Shown here: one piece after another, positions 17,643-25,677 of the stretch | Layout: each line of letters begins with the position of its first letter | How positions within the stretch are numbered: the first letter of the stretch is position 1 | Assembly: GCA_965205535.1 (NCBI GenBank) | Contig: CBDBHH010000005.1 | Location: 620,001-684,000, forward strand | Direction of reading: 5' to 3' | Source: UBA8079 sp965205535 | GTDB lineage: Bacteria > Pseudomonadota > Alphaproteobacteria > UBA6615 | Length of the DNA: 64,000 nt | Program-made: the position numbers and the translations under genes | The notes under the pieces: model-generated | Seen by the model: the letters and a program-made list of their open reading frames with translations, nothing else | Databases searched by the model: none | What the model was told of the DNA's origin: nothing

Positions 17643-18494
17643 CTATTTTCCTTTGCCGGCGGCTTCGGCGGCGGCGAGCACTTGCTGCGCCGCCACGACC
17701 ACCGGGTTGTCGATCATCTCTCCATCGACGGTCGCGATACCGCCCTTGGCCGCTTCCGACGCCGCGACAATCCGTTGTGCGCGCTCAATCTCTTCTGCAC
17801 TCGGCGCGAACACATCATTGATGACGCCCACCTGGCGCGGATGAATGGCGATCTTGCCGTCGAAGCCCATGGCGCGGATCAGCTCGGTATCGCCACGCAA
17901 ACCGTCATCGTCATTGAAATCAGGCCAGATGCCATCGATCGCGGCGATACCCGCCTGCCCGGCTGCCGCGGCAATACGCCCACGACCATAGGCCAACGCC
18001 GCAACACCCATATCGCTGCCCAGCTCGGCGGCATAGTCGGCCGATCCGAACCCGACCGCGACATTGCGCAGCACCGCGCATGCGATCTCGACCACCCGAT
18101 CGAGGCCCTCAGCCGATTCGATCACGGGAATCAGGTCGATGTCCTTGTCCGCTTCGGACAAGAGATCGTCGAGCCAGCGCATTTCCTCACCGCTCGAGGC
18201 CTTGGGGATGAACAACGCATCCGGTGCGGCTTCACTCGCGAGGAGCGCCAGCAGATCACGCAGGCCCAGTTCGGTCCGCGGACTGTTGATGCGAAGGATC
18301 CAGCGCGGGCCCGCCGGTAACGATCCCGCGAGAAATTCCAGCGCCGTGGCGCGCGCGGTTTCCTTGTCATCGGGTGCGACGGCGTCCTCGAGATCGATGC
18401 AGACCATGTCCGCGCCCGCCGCAGCGGCCTTCTCGAACCGGTCCGGCCGGGTTGCGGGAACAAACAGGAGGCTGCGCCACAAAGGTCTCATCAT
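17643..18494 (-). CDS. HpcH/HpaI (CitE-like) CoA ester lyase
   Basis: The 283-aa TIM-barrel protein resembles citrate lyase beta, malyl-CoA lyase and citramalyl-CoA lyase. RSLLFVPATRPDRFEKA at the N-terminus, CIDLEDAVAPDDK near residue 33 and LIPVIESAEG near 124 carry the conserved Mg-binding acidic residues, and GSADYAAELG near 150 is also typical. With a free-standing CoA-transferase and hydratase beside it and no citrate lyase alpha/gamma genes, cleavage of a citramalyl-, malyl- or methylmalyl-CoA is more likely than citrate cleavage. It is the first gene of its operon. Confidence 0.9.
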   Translation of the reverse strand: MMRPLWRSLLFVPATRPDRFEKAAAAGADMVCIDLEDAVAPDDKETARATALEFLAGSLPAGPRWILRINSPRTELGLRDLLALLASEAAPDALFIPKASSGEEMRWLDDLLSEADKDIDLIPVIESAEGLDRVVEIACAVLRNVAVGFGSADYAAELGSDMGVAALAYGRGRIAAAAGQAGIAAIDGIWPDFNDDDGLRGDTELIRAMGFDGKIAIHPRQVGVINDVFAPSAEEIERAQRIVAASEAAKGGIATVDGEMIDNPVVVAAQQVLAAAEAAGKGK

Positions 18495-18517
18495 TTCGTC
18501 TCACGATATTAAGATTC

Positions 18518-18541
18518 ACTTGACCGGTTGTCCGTACAAGT
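18518..18541. promoter_or_regulatory. Candidate regulator-binding palindrome between the lyase operon and the TRAP operon
   Basis: The 157-base divergent region contains ACTTG (18518-18522) facing CAAGT (18537-18541), with an inner TTGT-CCGT-ACAA palindrome at 18528-18539. A second copy of parts of this pattern lies at 18570-18584: CGGACAA, the inverse of TTGTCCG, followed by CTTGGCC, echoing CTTGACC. This is where an operon-encoded GntR/UTRA regulator would be expected to bind and control both directions. Confidence 0.45.
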
Positions 18542-18651
18542 AACAATATGATGCGTGGTCATGTCAAATCGGACAAGCTTGGCCAACGATTTTTTCAAAT
18601 GAGTTATCTGGAACGGCGGCACAGACCGCCACATCGTCCGGGAGGAAAATG

Positions 18652-19671
18652 ATGAAACGTCTCGCAATCGCGGCTGCGGCCGTCATGCTTGTCGCCGGCA
18701 CTGTGTCGGCCCAGGCCGAAACCACCAAATTCAAACTCGCGCTCTCAACGGGCCCGAACCATGTGCGCAATATCATGCTTGAAGACTTCATCGCGAAGCT
18801 CAAGGACCGCACCAAGGGTGAACTCGAAGTCGAAGTGTTCCCCGCCAACCAGCTCTTCAAGGGCCCCGACATTCCCAAGGCACTCGCCCAGGGTACGCTT
18901 GAAATGGGTGTCCCCGGCCTGTGGCAGATGGGCCGGTTTGATTCCAATGCCCTCGTGCCCGACCTGCCAATTTTCTACGGCGCCACGCGCGATGAAATCC
19001 ACGCGGTATGGGACGGCCCGGCCGGCGACGAGCTGCGCAAGCGCCTCGAAGACAAAATGAAGGTCAAGATCATCGGCGGCTTCCTCGACCTCGGCTATGG
19101 CACGATCTTCACCACCGGCAAGCAGATTCAGAAGCATGCGGATCTGGACGGCCTGAAACTTCGCACCCCCCCGGGCGCCGCCTATCTGGCGCGTTATAAG
19201 ACGTTCGGAACCAACCCGGTGTCGATTCCGTTCGGCGATGTGCCGCTGGCCCTGACCCAGGGCACGGTCGATGGCCTGATGACCACCCACGAATCCCTGC
19301 GCAGCGCGAAGCTTTGGGATTCAGGTGTGAAATACTCCTTCGACGACCAGCAGGGCTTCCTGCAATACGTCCCGATGGTCTCCAACGTGGTCTGGAACAA
19401 GCTCGATGCGGGCACCCAAAAGATCATCGTCGACACCTGGGCCGAATCCGTCGGCCCGGCGCGTGTATTTGCCGAAGCCCGGCAGAACCAGGCGAAGGAA
19501 GAAGCCGGCAAGAACGGCGTCACCAACGTGACGGCGGCAGCCGGAGATCTTTCGGCGATGCGCGACAAGCTGATGGCAGCGCAGCCCGACGTGATCAAGG
19601 ATCTGAAGATGGATGCGGCGTTCGTGGAGCGCGTCCAGAAGGCCCTCGCCGACGTGCGCAAGGGCAGCTAG
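18652..19671 (+). CDS. TRAP transporter substrate-binding protein, DctP family
   Basis: This periplasmic receptor (339 aa) has a clear signal peptide, MKRLAIAAAAVMLVAG ending TVSAQA before ETTKFKL. DctP-family features are EVFPANQLFKGPDI near residue 60 and the LKLRTPPGAAYLARY segment near 165, whose Arg contacts the ligand carboxylate in this family. ATG at 18652 is favoured over 18649 because GGAGG ends 6 bases before it. It is divergent from the dicarboxylyl-CoA-type operon, so its ligand is probably that pathway's organic acid. Confidence 0.93.
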   Translation: MKRLAIAAAAVMLVAGTVSAQAETTKFKLALSTGPNHVRNIMLEDFIAKLKDRTKGELEVEVFPANQLFKGPDIPKALAQGTLEMGVPGLWQMGRFDSNALVPDLPIFYGATRDEIHAVWDGPAGDELRKRLEDKMKVKIIGGFLDLGYGTIFTTGKQIQKHADLDGLKLRTPPGAAYLARYKTFGTNPVSIPFGDVPLALTQGTVDGLMTTHESLRSAKLWDSGVKYSFDDQQGFLQYVPMVSNVVWNKLDAGTQKIIVDTWAESVGPARVFAEARQNQAKEEAGKNGVTNVTAAAGDLSAMRDKLMAAQPDVIKDLKMDAAFVERVQKALADVRKGS

Positions 19672-19683
19672 GCACAACTATGC

Positions 19684-19714
19684 CGGCGGCCGGACCCGTC
19701 GGGTTCGGCCGCCG
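19684..19714 (+). terminator. Hairpin between dctP and dctQ homologues
   Basis: A 14-bp stem (one G-U pair), from CGGCGGCCGGACCC at 19684-19697 to GGGTTCGGCCGCCG at 19701-19714, closes on the three-base loop GTC directly after the dctP-like stop. No T-run follows, so it is likely an attenuator or stability element keeping the binding-protein transcript in excess of the membrane subunits. Confidence 0.65.
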
Positions 19715-19727
19715 TCCGTTGTGATTG

Positions 19728-20258
19728 ATGTCTCGCACCATGCTCAAATTCTGGGATCAATTTGAAAGCCTGGTCGCCGCCATCCTCGCGGCCGTCGCGC
19801 TCATTGTGTTCCTGTACGGCATGGTGGCCCGCTTCGCCTTTCCCCATCTGGCGCCCGACTGGGTGCTTGAAGTGACGATCTTCCTGTTGATCTGGGCCAT
19901 GCTGATCAGCGGCAGCGGCCTCGCTGCGCGCAGCCGACATGTACGCGCAGACCTCATCGTCTCAAGATTTCCGCGCCCCGTGCAGGTCACGCTGGAGGCC
20001 TTCGGCATGCTGGTCGCGGTCATCTTCTGTGTCGTGTTGGTCGTATCGGGCGTCGAAGTCGTGCAGTTCGCCATCGACTTCGACGAGCGGACCCTGAATT
20101 CTCTGCGCATCCCGATGTCCTACTATTATGCCTGCGTGCCAGTCGCGTTCACGCTCATGGCGATTCGCTTCCTGCAACATTTCGTTTCTCTCGTGCGCAC
20201 CCGCGAACCGACCTTCGACCTTGATCATCATCTCGACCCGTCGGCCACGATCGACTGA
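19728..20258 (+). CDS. TRAP transporter small membrane subunit, DctQ family
   Basis: The 176-aa protein has four hydrophobic segments in DctQ-like order: VAAILAAVALIVFLYGMVARF, WVLEVTIFLLIWAMLISGSGL, a third near residue 90 and a fourth near 135. LIWAMLISGSGLAARSRHVRAD matches the conserved DctQ core. ATG at 19728 or 19740 could be the start, and neither has a strong ribosome-binding site, consistent with re-initiation after the upstream hairpin. It pairs with the DctM-like protein 36 bases downstream. Confidence 0.9.
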   Translation: MSRTMLKFWDQFESLVAAILAAVALIVFLYGMVARFAFPHLAPDWVLEVTIFLLIWAMLISGSGLAARSRHVRADLIVSRFPRPVQVTLEAFGMLVAVIFCVVLVVSGVEVVQFAIDFDERTLNSLRIPMSYYYACVPVAFTLMAIRFLQHFVSLVRTREPTFDLDHHLDPSATID

Positions 20259-20294
20259 CGCGATGATTACGCAATCCAACAGGCGGACAAACGG

Positions 20295-21572
20295 ATGATC
20301 TTCGGCGTTCTCGGCGGACTGCTCGGCCTTCTGGCCACCGGCATGCCGATCTTCGTGGTGCTCGGCACCATCGCGGTCGTGCTGTTCTGGGTCCAGGGTG
20401 TGCCGTTAATCGGCGTCTCCCAGGTGGTGGTCGACCGGTTGAACTCGGGCGCGCTGATCGCCATTCCCCTGTTCGTCGTCGCGGCAACCTTTATGCAACG
20501 CGGCGGTATCGCCAAGGCGCTGATCGACTTTGCCGGCGCGCTGGTCGGCTCGGTCCGTGGCGGCCTCGGCCTGGTCTGCGTGGTGGCCACAACGGTTTTC
20601 GCGGCCATCTCCGGCTCGTCGGTGGCCACCGCCATGGCCATGGGTACAATCCTGGTGCCGGCGATGATCGCGCACCAGTATGAGCGCAAGTTTGCGGTCG
20701 GCGTGGTGGGCGCGTCCGGGACCCTCGGCATCCTCGTGCCACCCAGCCTGGTGCTGATCATCTTTGCGATCATCGCCGAGGAATCGGTGCCGCGCCTGTT
20801 TTTAGCAGGTGTCATTCCCGGGTTGATGCAGGCGGTACTGTTTGCCGGCTATATCCTCTGGTACGCGAAGCGCAAGAACTATCCGCGCGCAGAACGCATT
20901 CCCCCGCGCGAGGCGCTCCGCGCGACTCTCCGCGCCCTCCCCGCGCTGTCGATTCCGATTATCGTGTTTGTTGGCATCTATGGCGGAATCGTCACGGTCG
21001 CCGAAGCCGCCGCCCTGTCCGCAATCGTCGCCATATTCGCCAGCCTGTTTGCCTATCGCGAGATCACCTTCCGGGACATCCTGCCCGTGCTCTCGGAATC
21101 GATGCGCGCTGCCGGTGCGATCATCGTGATCATTGTCGGCGCATTGCTGTTCGGCCACTGGATCACGGAATCCGGAATTCCGGCGCGGATTGTCGAATTC
21201 GCCATCTCGCTTGACCTGAAGGCCTGGCAGTTCTTGCTCTTCATCAACATCATGATGCTGGTGCTCGGTATGTTCCTCGAAGGGATCGCCGTGACCCTGA
21301 TCGTGCTGCCGCTCGTCCTGCCATTGTTGGGACCGCTGGGTATCAGTCCCATACATTTCGCCATCGTGCTGACGATCAATATCGAGCTGGCCCTGCTGAC
21401 GCCGCCCGTGGGACTCAATCTGTATGTGCTACAGAGCATATCCCGCACCCCGATCGGTGAGGTTATTCGCGGCACCTGGCCGTTCATTGCATTGCTTTTC
21501 ATCCTGCTGATGCTGGTGACATATGTGCCAATCATCTCCACCTGGCTGCCGAGCTTTGTGTTCGATAGCTAG
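20295..21572 (+). CDS. TRAP transporter large permease subunit, DctM family
   Basis: This 425-aa membrane protein carries the DctM features: about a dozen hydrophobic helices, RGGIAKALIDFAGALVGSVRGG near residue 70, AAISGSSVATAMAMGTILVPAM near 100, and GASGTLGILVPPSLVLIIFA near 140. It forms the sodium-coupled translocation channel with DctQ. The operon order P-Q-M is standard. An MFS carrier gene follows 24 bases later and may be co-transcribed. Confidence 0.95.
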   Translation: MIFGVLGGLLGLLATGMPIFVVLGTIAVVLFWVQGVPLIGVSQVVVDRLNSGALIAIPLFVVAATFMQRGGIAKALIDFAGALVGSVRGGLGLVCVVATTVFAAISGSSVATAMAMGTILVPAMIAHQYERKFAVGVVGASGTLGILVPPSLVLIIFAIIAEESVPRLFLAGVIPGLMQAVLFAGYILWYAKRKNYPRAERIPPREALRATLRALPALSIPIIVFVGIYGGIVTVAEAAALSAIVAIFASLFAYREITFRDILPVLSESMRAAGAIIVIIVGALLFGHWITESGIPARIVEFAISLDLKAWQFLLFINIMMLVLGMFLEGIAVTLIVLPLVLPLLGPLGISPIHFAIVLTINIELALLTPPVGLNLYVLQSISRTPIGEVIRGTWPFIALLFILLMLVTYVPIISTWLPSFVFDS

Positions 21573-21596
21573 GCCCGTTCGGCACCGACGCATTTC

Positions 21597-22817
21597 ATGA
21601 CAGACGAAATTCGCAGCACGAGAGCCCTCTGGTTCGTCCTGTTTGTTATGACACTCGTCCAGGTGCTGGCGACATTTGCTGCCCTCACTCTCGCCGCCAT
21701 CGCACCCGCAGTCGCCGACGGGGTCGGTGTCCCGGTTGAGTTCATCGGCTTCCAGGTCGCCCTGATCTACACCGGGGCGTCGGCCATATCGGCCCTTTCC
21801 GACTATTTGCTCCGGCGCTGGGGGCCGGCGCGGGTCAGCCAGATCAGCCTCGGCCTGTGCGGCGGCGGCGTGGCTCTGTCGGCCGTGCCGTCTGTCCCCG
21901 TCATGGCGTTGGGCGCGCTCTTGCTGGGTTTCGGTTATGGCATGACCAATCCGTCGGCAACCCAGATCCTGATGAAGCTGACCCCCAACAGCGCGCGCAA
22001 CTTCGTGTTCTCGGTCAAGCAAACCGGGGTGCCGTTCGGTGGTATGGCGGCCGGTTTGTTCGCACCGGGTGCCACCGAGGCCTTCGGCTGGCAGGCCGCC
22101 CCTCTCATCGTGGCGGGGTGTTGCGTGATCCTGATGCTCGCCCTGCAACCCTGGCGCAATCGTTGGGATGCGGAACGCGACCCCGGCGCGCGGCTCGACG
22201 CCAGCGCTTTTGCCGCCATGTCGATGGTCTGGCGTGTGCCGGCGCTGCGATGGCTCAGCATCGGCGGGTTCACCTACGCCTTCACTCAACTTTCCTTATC
22301 GACCTTCGCCGTCACAATTCTGGTGGTCGAAGCGCAATTCTCGCTTGTCGCCGCGGGCGCCGTACTCGCGGCGATTCAGGCCGCCGGCATCATCGGACGC
22401 GTGGTGTGGGGTCTGATTGCCGACCGTTGGGGCATCGGCGACACACTCCTGATCATTATCGGTGTGATGAACCTGGCCAGCGCTTTCGCCATGGTCTGGA
22501 TCGGCCCGGACTGGCCGGTCTGGGCCATCTATTTCTTCTTCGTCGCTTTTGCGACAAGCGCGCTTGGCTGGACGGGCGTGTTTATCAGCTCGACGGTCGG
22601 ACATGCGCCGCGCGAACAATCGGGCGCGGTGGCCGGCGGGATCGGTGTGCCGGTTTATGCAGGAGTTATTTTCGGGGCCGCCATCCTGTCCGCCCTGGCG
22701 GAGACAATGGGCAGCGTTTCGAACACCTATGCGGTGGTCATGGGGGTCGTGGCATTTGGCCTGATCGCGTTTGTCATGGCGCGTCGCCACACAGCCGAGA
22801 TGCCGGGCGGACGCTGA
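21597..22817 (+). CDS. Major facilitator superfamily transporter
   Basis: The 406-aa protein has about 12 predicted helices. The loop 2-3 region holds YLLRRWGPARVSQISLGLCG, and GYGMTNPSATQILMKLTPNSAR near residue 115 followed by KQTGVPFGGMAAG resembles MFS carriers of small organic acids. It lies 24 bases after the TRAP permease gene on the same strand, so a role in moving the same or a related acid is plausible. The substrate cannot be read from the sequence. Confidence 0.88.
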   Translation: MTDEIRSTRALWFVLFVMTLVQVLATFAALTLAAIAPAVADGVGVPVEFIGFQVALIYTGASAISALSDYLLRRWGPARVSQISLGLCGGGVALSAVPSVPVMALGALLLGFGYGMTNPSATQILMKLTPNSARNFVFSVKQTGVPFGGMAAGLFAPGATEAFGWQAAPLIVAGCCVILMLALQPWRNRWDAERDPGARLDASAFAAMSMVWRVPALRWLSIGGFTYAFTQLSLSTFAVTILVVEAQFSLVAAGAVLAAIQAAGIIGRVVWGLIADRWGIGDTLLIIIGVMNLASAFAMVWIGPDWPVWAIYFFFVAFATSALGWTGVFISSTVGHAPREQSGAVAGGIGVPVYAGVIFGAAILSALAETMGSVSNTYAVVMGVVAFGLIAFVMARRHTAEMPGGR

Positions 22818-22827
22818 CGCCCCGCGA

Positions 22828-24426
22828 CTAGTTCAACTCAAAACCCGCATAGCCATTGGCGGCCACTTCATCACACTTGCGGACATATACCGGAAATCCG
22901 CCACTGTAAGGCAGAACGACCCGCGGCTTGCCGGGGATGTTGGAGCCGAAATACCAGGACTGGCATGTCGCGCGCAGCGACAGATCGCCCACCTCGTTGA
23001 CATGATCGACCCATGATTTTTCGGCCGCAGGCTCAACCTCTATGCGTTCCTTGCCATGACTGCGCATATGGTCGATGCACGCGGTAATCCAGTCCACATG
23101 CTGTTCGATCGAGGGGATCATGTTGGTCAACACCGACGGGCTCCCCGGCCCGGTGATTGTGAAGAGGTTCGGGAAACCCGCAATGCCGAGCCCAAGATAG
23201 GCGCGCGGGCCGTCGTTCCATTTGTCCCGCAACCTGAGGCCATCGACACCGCGAATATCTATCCGTTTGAGCGCACCCGTCACGGCGTCGAAGCCCGTGG
23301 CGAGAACCAACGCATCGACCTCGTAAACCTGACCATCGATGGACACACCATCAGAGGTAATCCGTTCGATTGGCCGCTCGCTGATGTCGATCAGGGAGAC
23401 ATTGTCGCGATTGTATGCCTCGTAATAATCAGTCCCGACACACAGCCGCTTGCAAAGGAACGCCTGCCTGGGAGCAAGCAGCTCCGCCGTTTCCGGATCG
23501 TCGACGATCCCGCGGATCTTGTCGCGAATAAACTCCGATGCCGTCTCGTTGGCCGCGTCGCTGGTCTGGAAATCAGCATAAGCGGCCATGAACGCAAGCC
23601 CGCCCTGTGCCCAACGCGCATCATACTCACGGTCGCGTTCCTCTTTCGATACCGCCAGCGCCGAGGGTCCGGCGACCGGAAAATAGTTGCCCGAGAAACT
23701 CTGCTTTGCCCGAGCGCGAAGCTCGGGATAGTTGGCCTTTATCTCGGCCACCTCGTCGGCCTCCATCGGCCGGTTTCGCGACGGGATCACATAATTCGCG
23801 GTCCGCTGAAACACATGCAGGTGCGCAGCCTGCGCTGCAATCACGGGAATCGACTGCACCCCCGACGAACCGGTACCGATGACCGCGACACGCTTGCCGG
23901 AGAAGTCCACGCCGTCATCCGGCCAGTGGGCCGTGTGATAGGTCTCGCCGGCGAAATCGTCGAGCCCGTCGAATTCGGGGGTGTTCACCGCCGAAAGGCA
24001 GCCCGTGGCCATGATGCAATAGCGCGCCGTCGTCGCGGCGCCATCACCCGTCGCGATGCGCCAAACGCCCGCGTCTTCATCCCAGGTCGTCGAATCGACG
24101 CTGGTCTCGAACTGTATGTCGGGCCAGAGCTCGAACCGGTCGGCGACATGACACGCATACTTATGAAGATCAGACTGTGATGGGTAGCGTTCGGGCCATT
24201 CCCATTCCTGCTGGAGCGCCTCGGAGAACTGGTAGGAATAGAACATGGTTTCGGTGTCGACACGCGCACCGGGATAGCGGTTCCAGTACCAGGTACCCCC
24301 GACGCTCGACCCGGTCTCGAAAACCCGGACCGACAAACCGAGTTCGCGCAACCGATAGAGCATATACATGCCGGCAAAACCGGCACCGACGACAACGGCG
24401 TCATAATCTGGGGTGTTCTTGGTCAT
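22828..24426 (-). CDS. Flavin-containing Baeyer-Villiger-type monooxygenase
   Basis: The 532-aa protein has two Rossmann nucleotide motifs, GAGFAGM near residue 14 for FAD and GTGSSGVQS near 186 for NADPH. Between them is FAGETYHTAHWP (158-169), which fits the type I Baeyer-Villiger fingerprint FxGxxxHTxxW(P/D). FYSYQFSEALQQEWEW near 62 resembles cyclohexanone monooxygenase. Such enzymes insert oxygen next to a ketone carbonyl. The 8-base gap to the downstream ketopantoate-reductase-like gene on the same strand (upstream in transcription) suggests an operon. Confidence 0.9.
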   Translation of the reverse strand: MTKNTPDYDAVVVGAGFAGMYMLYRLRELGLSVRVFETGSSVGGTWYWNRYPGARVDTETMFYSYQFSEALQQEWEWPERYPSQSDLHKYACHVADRFELWPDIQFETSVDSTTWDEDAGVWRIATGDGAATTARYCIMATGCLSAVNTPEFDGLDDFAGETYHTAHWPDDGVDFSGKRVAVIGTGSSGVQSIPVIAAQAAHLHVFQRTANYVIPSRNRPMEADEVAEIKANYPELRARAKQSFSGNYFPVAGPSALAVSKEERDREYDARWAQGGLAFMAAYADFQTSDAANETASEFIRDKIRGIVDDPETAELLAPRQAFLCKRLCVGTDYYEAYNRDNVSLIDISERPIERITSDGVSIDGQVYEVDALVLATGFDAVTGALKRIDIRGVDGLRLRDKWNDGPRAYLGLGIAGFPNLFTITGPGSPSVLTNMIPSIEQHVDWITACIDHMRSHGKERIEVEPAAEKSWVDHVNEVGDLSLRATCQSWYFGSNIPGKPRVVLPYSGGFPVYVRKCDEVAANGYAGFELN

Positions 24427-24434
24427 GACGAGGC

Positions 24435-25460
24435 TCAGGCGCGCACCATTTCGCGGGCAAGGTCGAGGTTCGACAGATCGGGCTCCAGTTCACCCGCCTG
24501 GATACGCCGGGTGATCTCGGTCACCGCCGCATTGACCGGCGTGGCCTGACCCTGCTTTTCGCCTTCCTCGACCACCAGACCATTGATCAGGTCGACCTCG
24601 CTGTAGCGGCCCTTCAGATGATCCTGGAGGACACAGTCACGCGCCGCCGGGCCGATATCGGCCGCCAGCTTGTCGAGCATTTTCTCAAGCAGCCGGTTCG
24701 TGTCCTTCACATCATCCGGGGTCAGGCCGAAAATCGGCTGGATCGTGTGGCCCATCGTCTGACCCACGGCCAGCGCTTCGGTACCCGCCTGGAGCGTAAA
24801 CTCCCGCATGCCCGGAACTTTCATTGCCTCATACAGGGTGAGACCCAACATCGCGAGCGGACCGAGGCACATGGTGTTGACCACGAGCTTCATCCACTTG
24901 GCCGAGATGATCTCGTCCGAGATCGAGACCTTGCCCACATGCTGCAGCAGTTCCTCGATTTCCCCCACGCGATCCCTGGTCGCCTCGTTGACAGCGCCAA
25001 GGCCGAACCATGTGTGATCCCGCGTCGTGTTGCGCTGGATGATGCCCGGCGTGAATATCTCGGACGACATCTCCATGACACAGCCCAGCGTGCGCTCGGG
25101 GCCGACAATCTCCTCGATATCATTCAGCATCATGGCGTTCTGAACACCGACGAGGAGGCCGTCTTCCTTGAGATAGGGTTTGATCAGCTCGCACGCCCAA
25201 CGCGTGTCATAGGCCTTCACCATGACGAGCACGACGTCGAACATCTGGTTGAGCGTGCACACGTCGCACAGATGATAGGCATCGACCGGCACATTGATCT
25301 GCTCGTCGGGAAAATTGATCTGCAGGCCGTTGGCGCGCATCGCCTCGACATGGGCGGGCCACTGGTCGATCAGGACCACGTCCAGACCTGCATGGGCCAG
25401 GGCGGCCGCGGTGCCGCCGCCGTTGGCGCCGGTCCCGACAACTGCGATTTTCTTGCTCAT
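24435..25460 (-). CDS. Ketopantoate reductase (ApbA/PanE) family 2-dehydropantoate 2-reductase-like protein
   Basis: The 341-aa protein opens with the Rossmann motif VVGTGANGGGTAAALAHAG and continues with the ApbA-family helical C-terminus (KWMKLVVNTMCLGPLAMLG near residue 190). ApbA/PanE members reduce 2-keto acids with NADPH. Sequence outside the motifs, such as VKAYDTRWACELIKPYL, fits the family but not necessarily PanE, and it sits with a Baeyer-Villiger-type monooxygenase and not with pan genes. ATG at 25460 follows GGGGGAA; longer in-frame extensions are rejected. Confidence 0.82.
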   Translation of the reverse strand: MSKKIAVVGTGANGGGTAAALAHAGLDVVLIDQWPAHVEAMRANGLQINFPDEQINVPVDAYHLCDVCTLNQMFDVVLVMVKAYDTRWACELIKPYLKEDGLLVGVQNAMMLNDIEEIVGPERTLGCVMEMSSEIFTPGIIQRNTTRDHTWFGLGAVNEATRDRVGEIEELLQHVGKVSISDEIISAKWMKLVVNTMCLGPLAMLGLTLYEAMKVPGMREFTLQAGTEALAVGQTMGHTIQPIFGLTPDDVKDTNRLLEKMLDKLAADIGPAARDCVLQDHLKGRYSEVDLINGLVVEEGEKQGQATPVNAAVTEITRRIQAGELEPDLSNLDLAREMVRA

Positions 25461-25677
25461 TCGTTCCCCCTGTCGCCGCGCATGAGTTCGCCGACGCCCT
25501 GTTGTTGCGCGCATATTAGGCAAGTTGAGGCCGAATCCCAAAAAATCTTGTGTGCGGTCCCGCACCAAAACGTGAAGATAAATATTCATCCCAAGACGTG
25601 ACCCGGACAGCCGGCAGCCCATAATCACCGGTGATGGGACGCGCGATGATCCATGCGCGCCAAGAAGGAGACAAATC

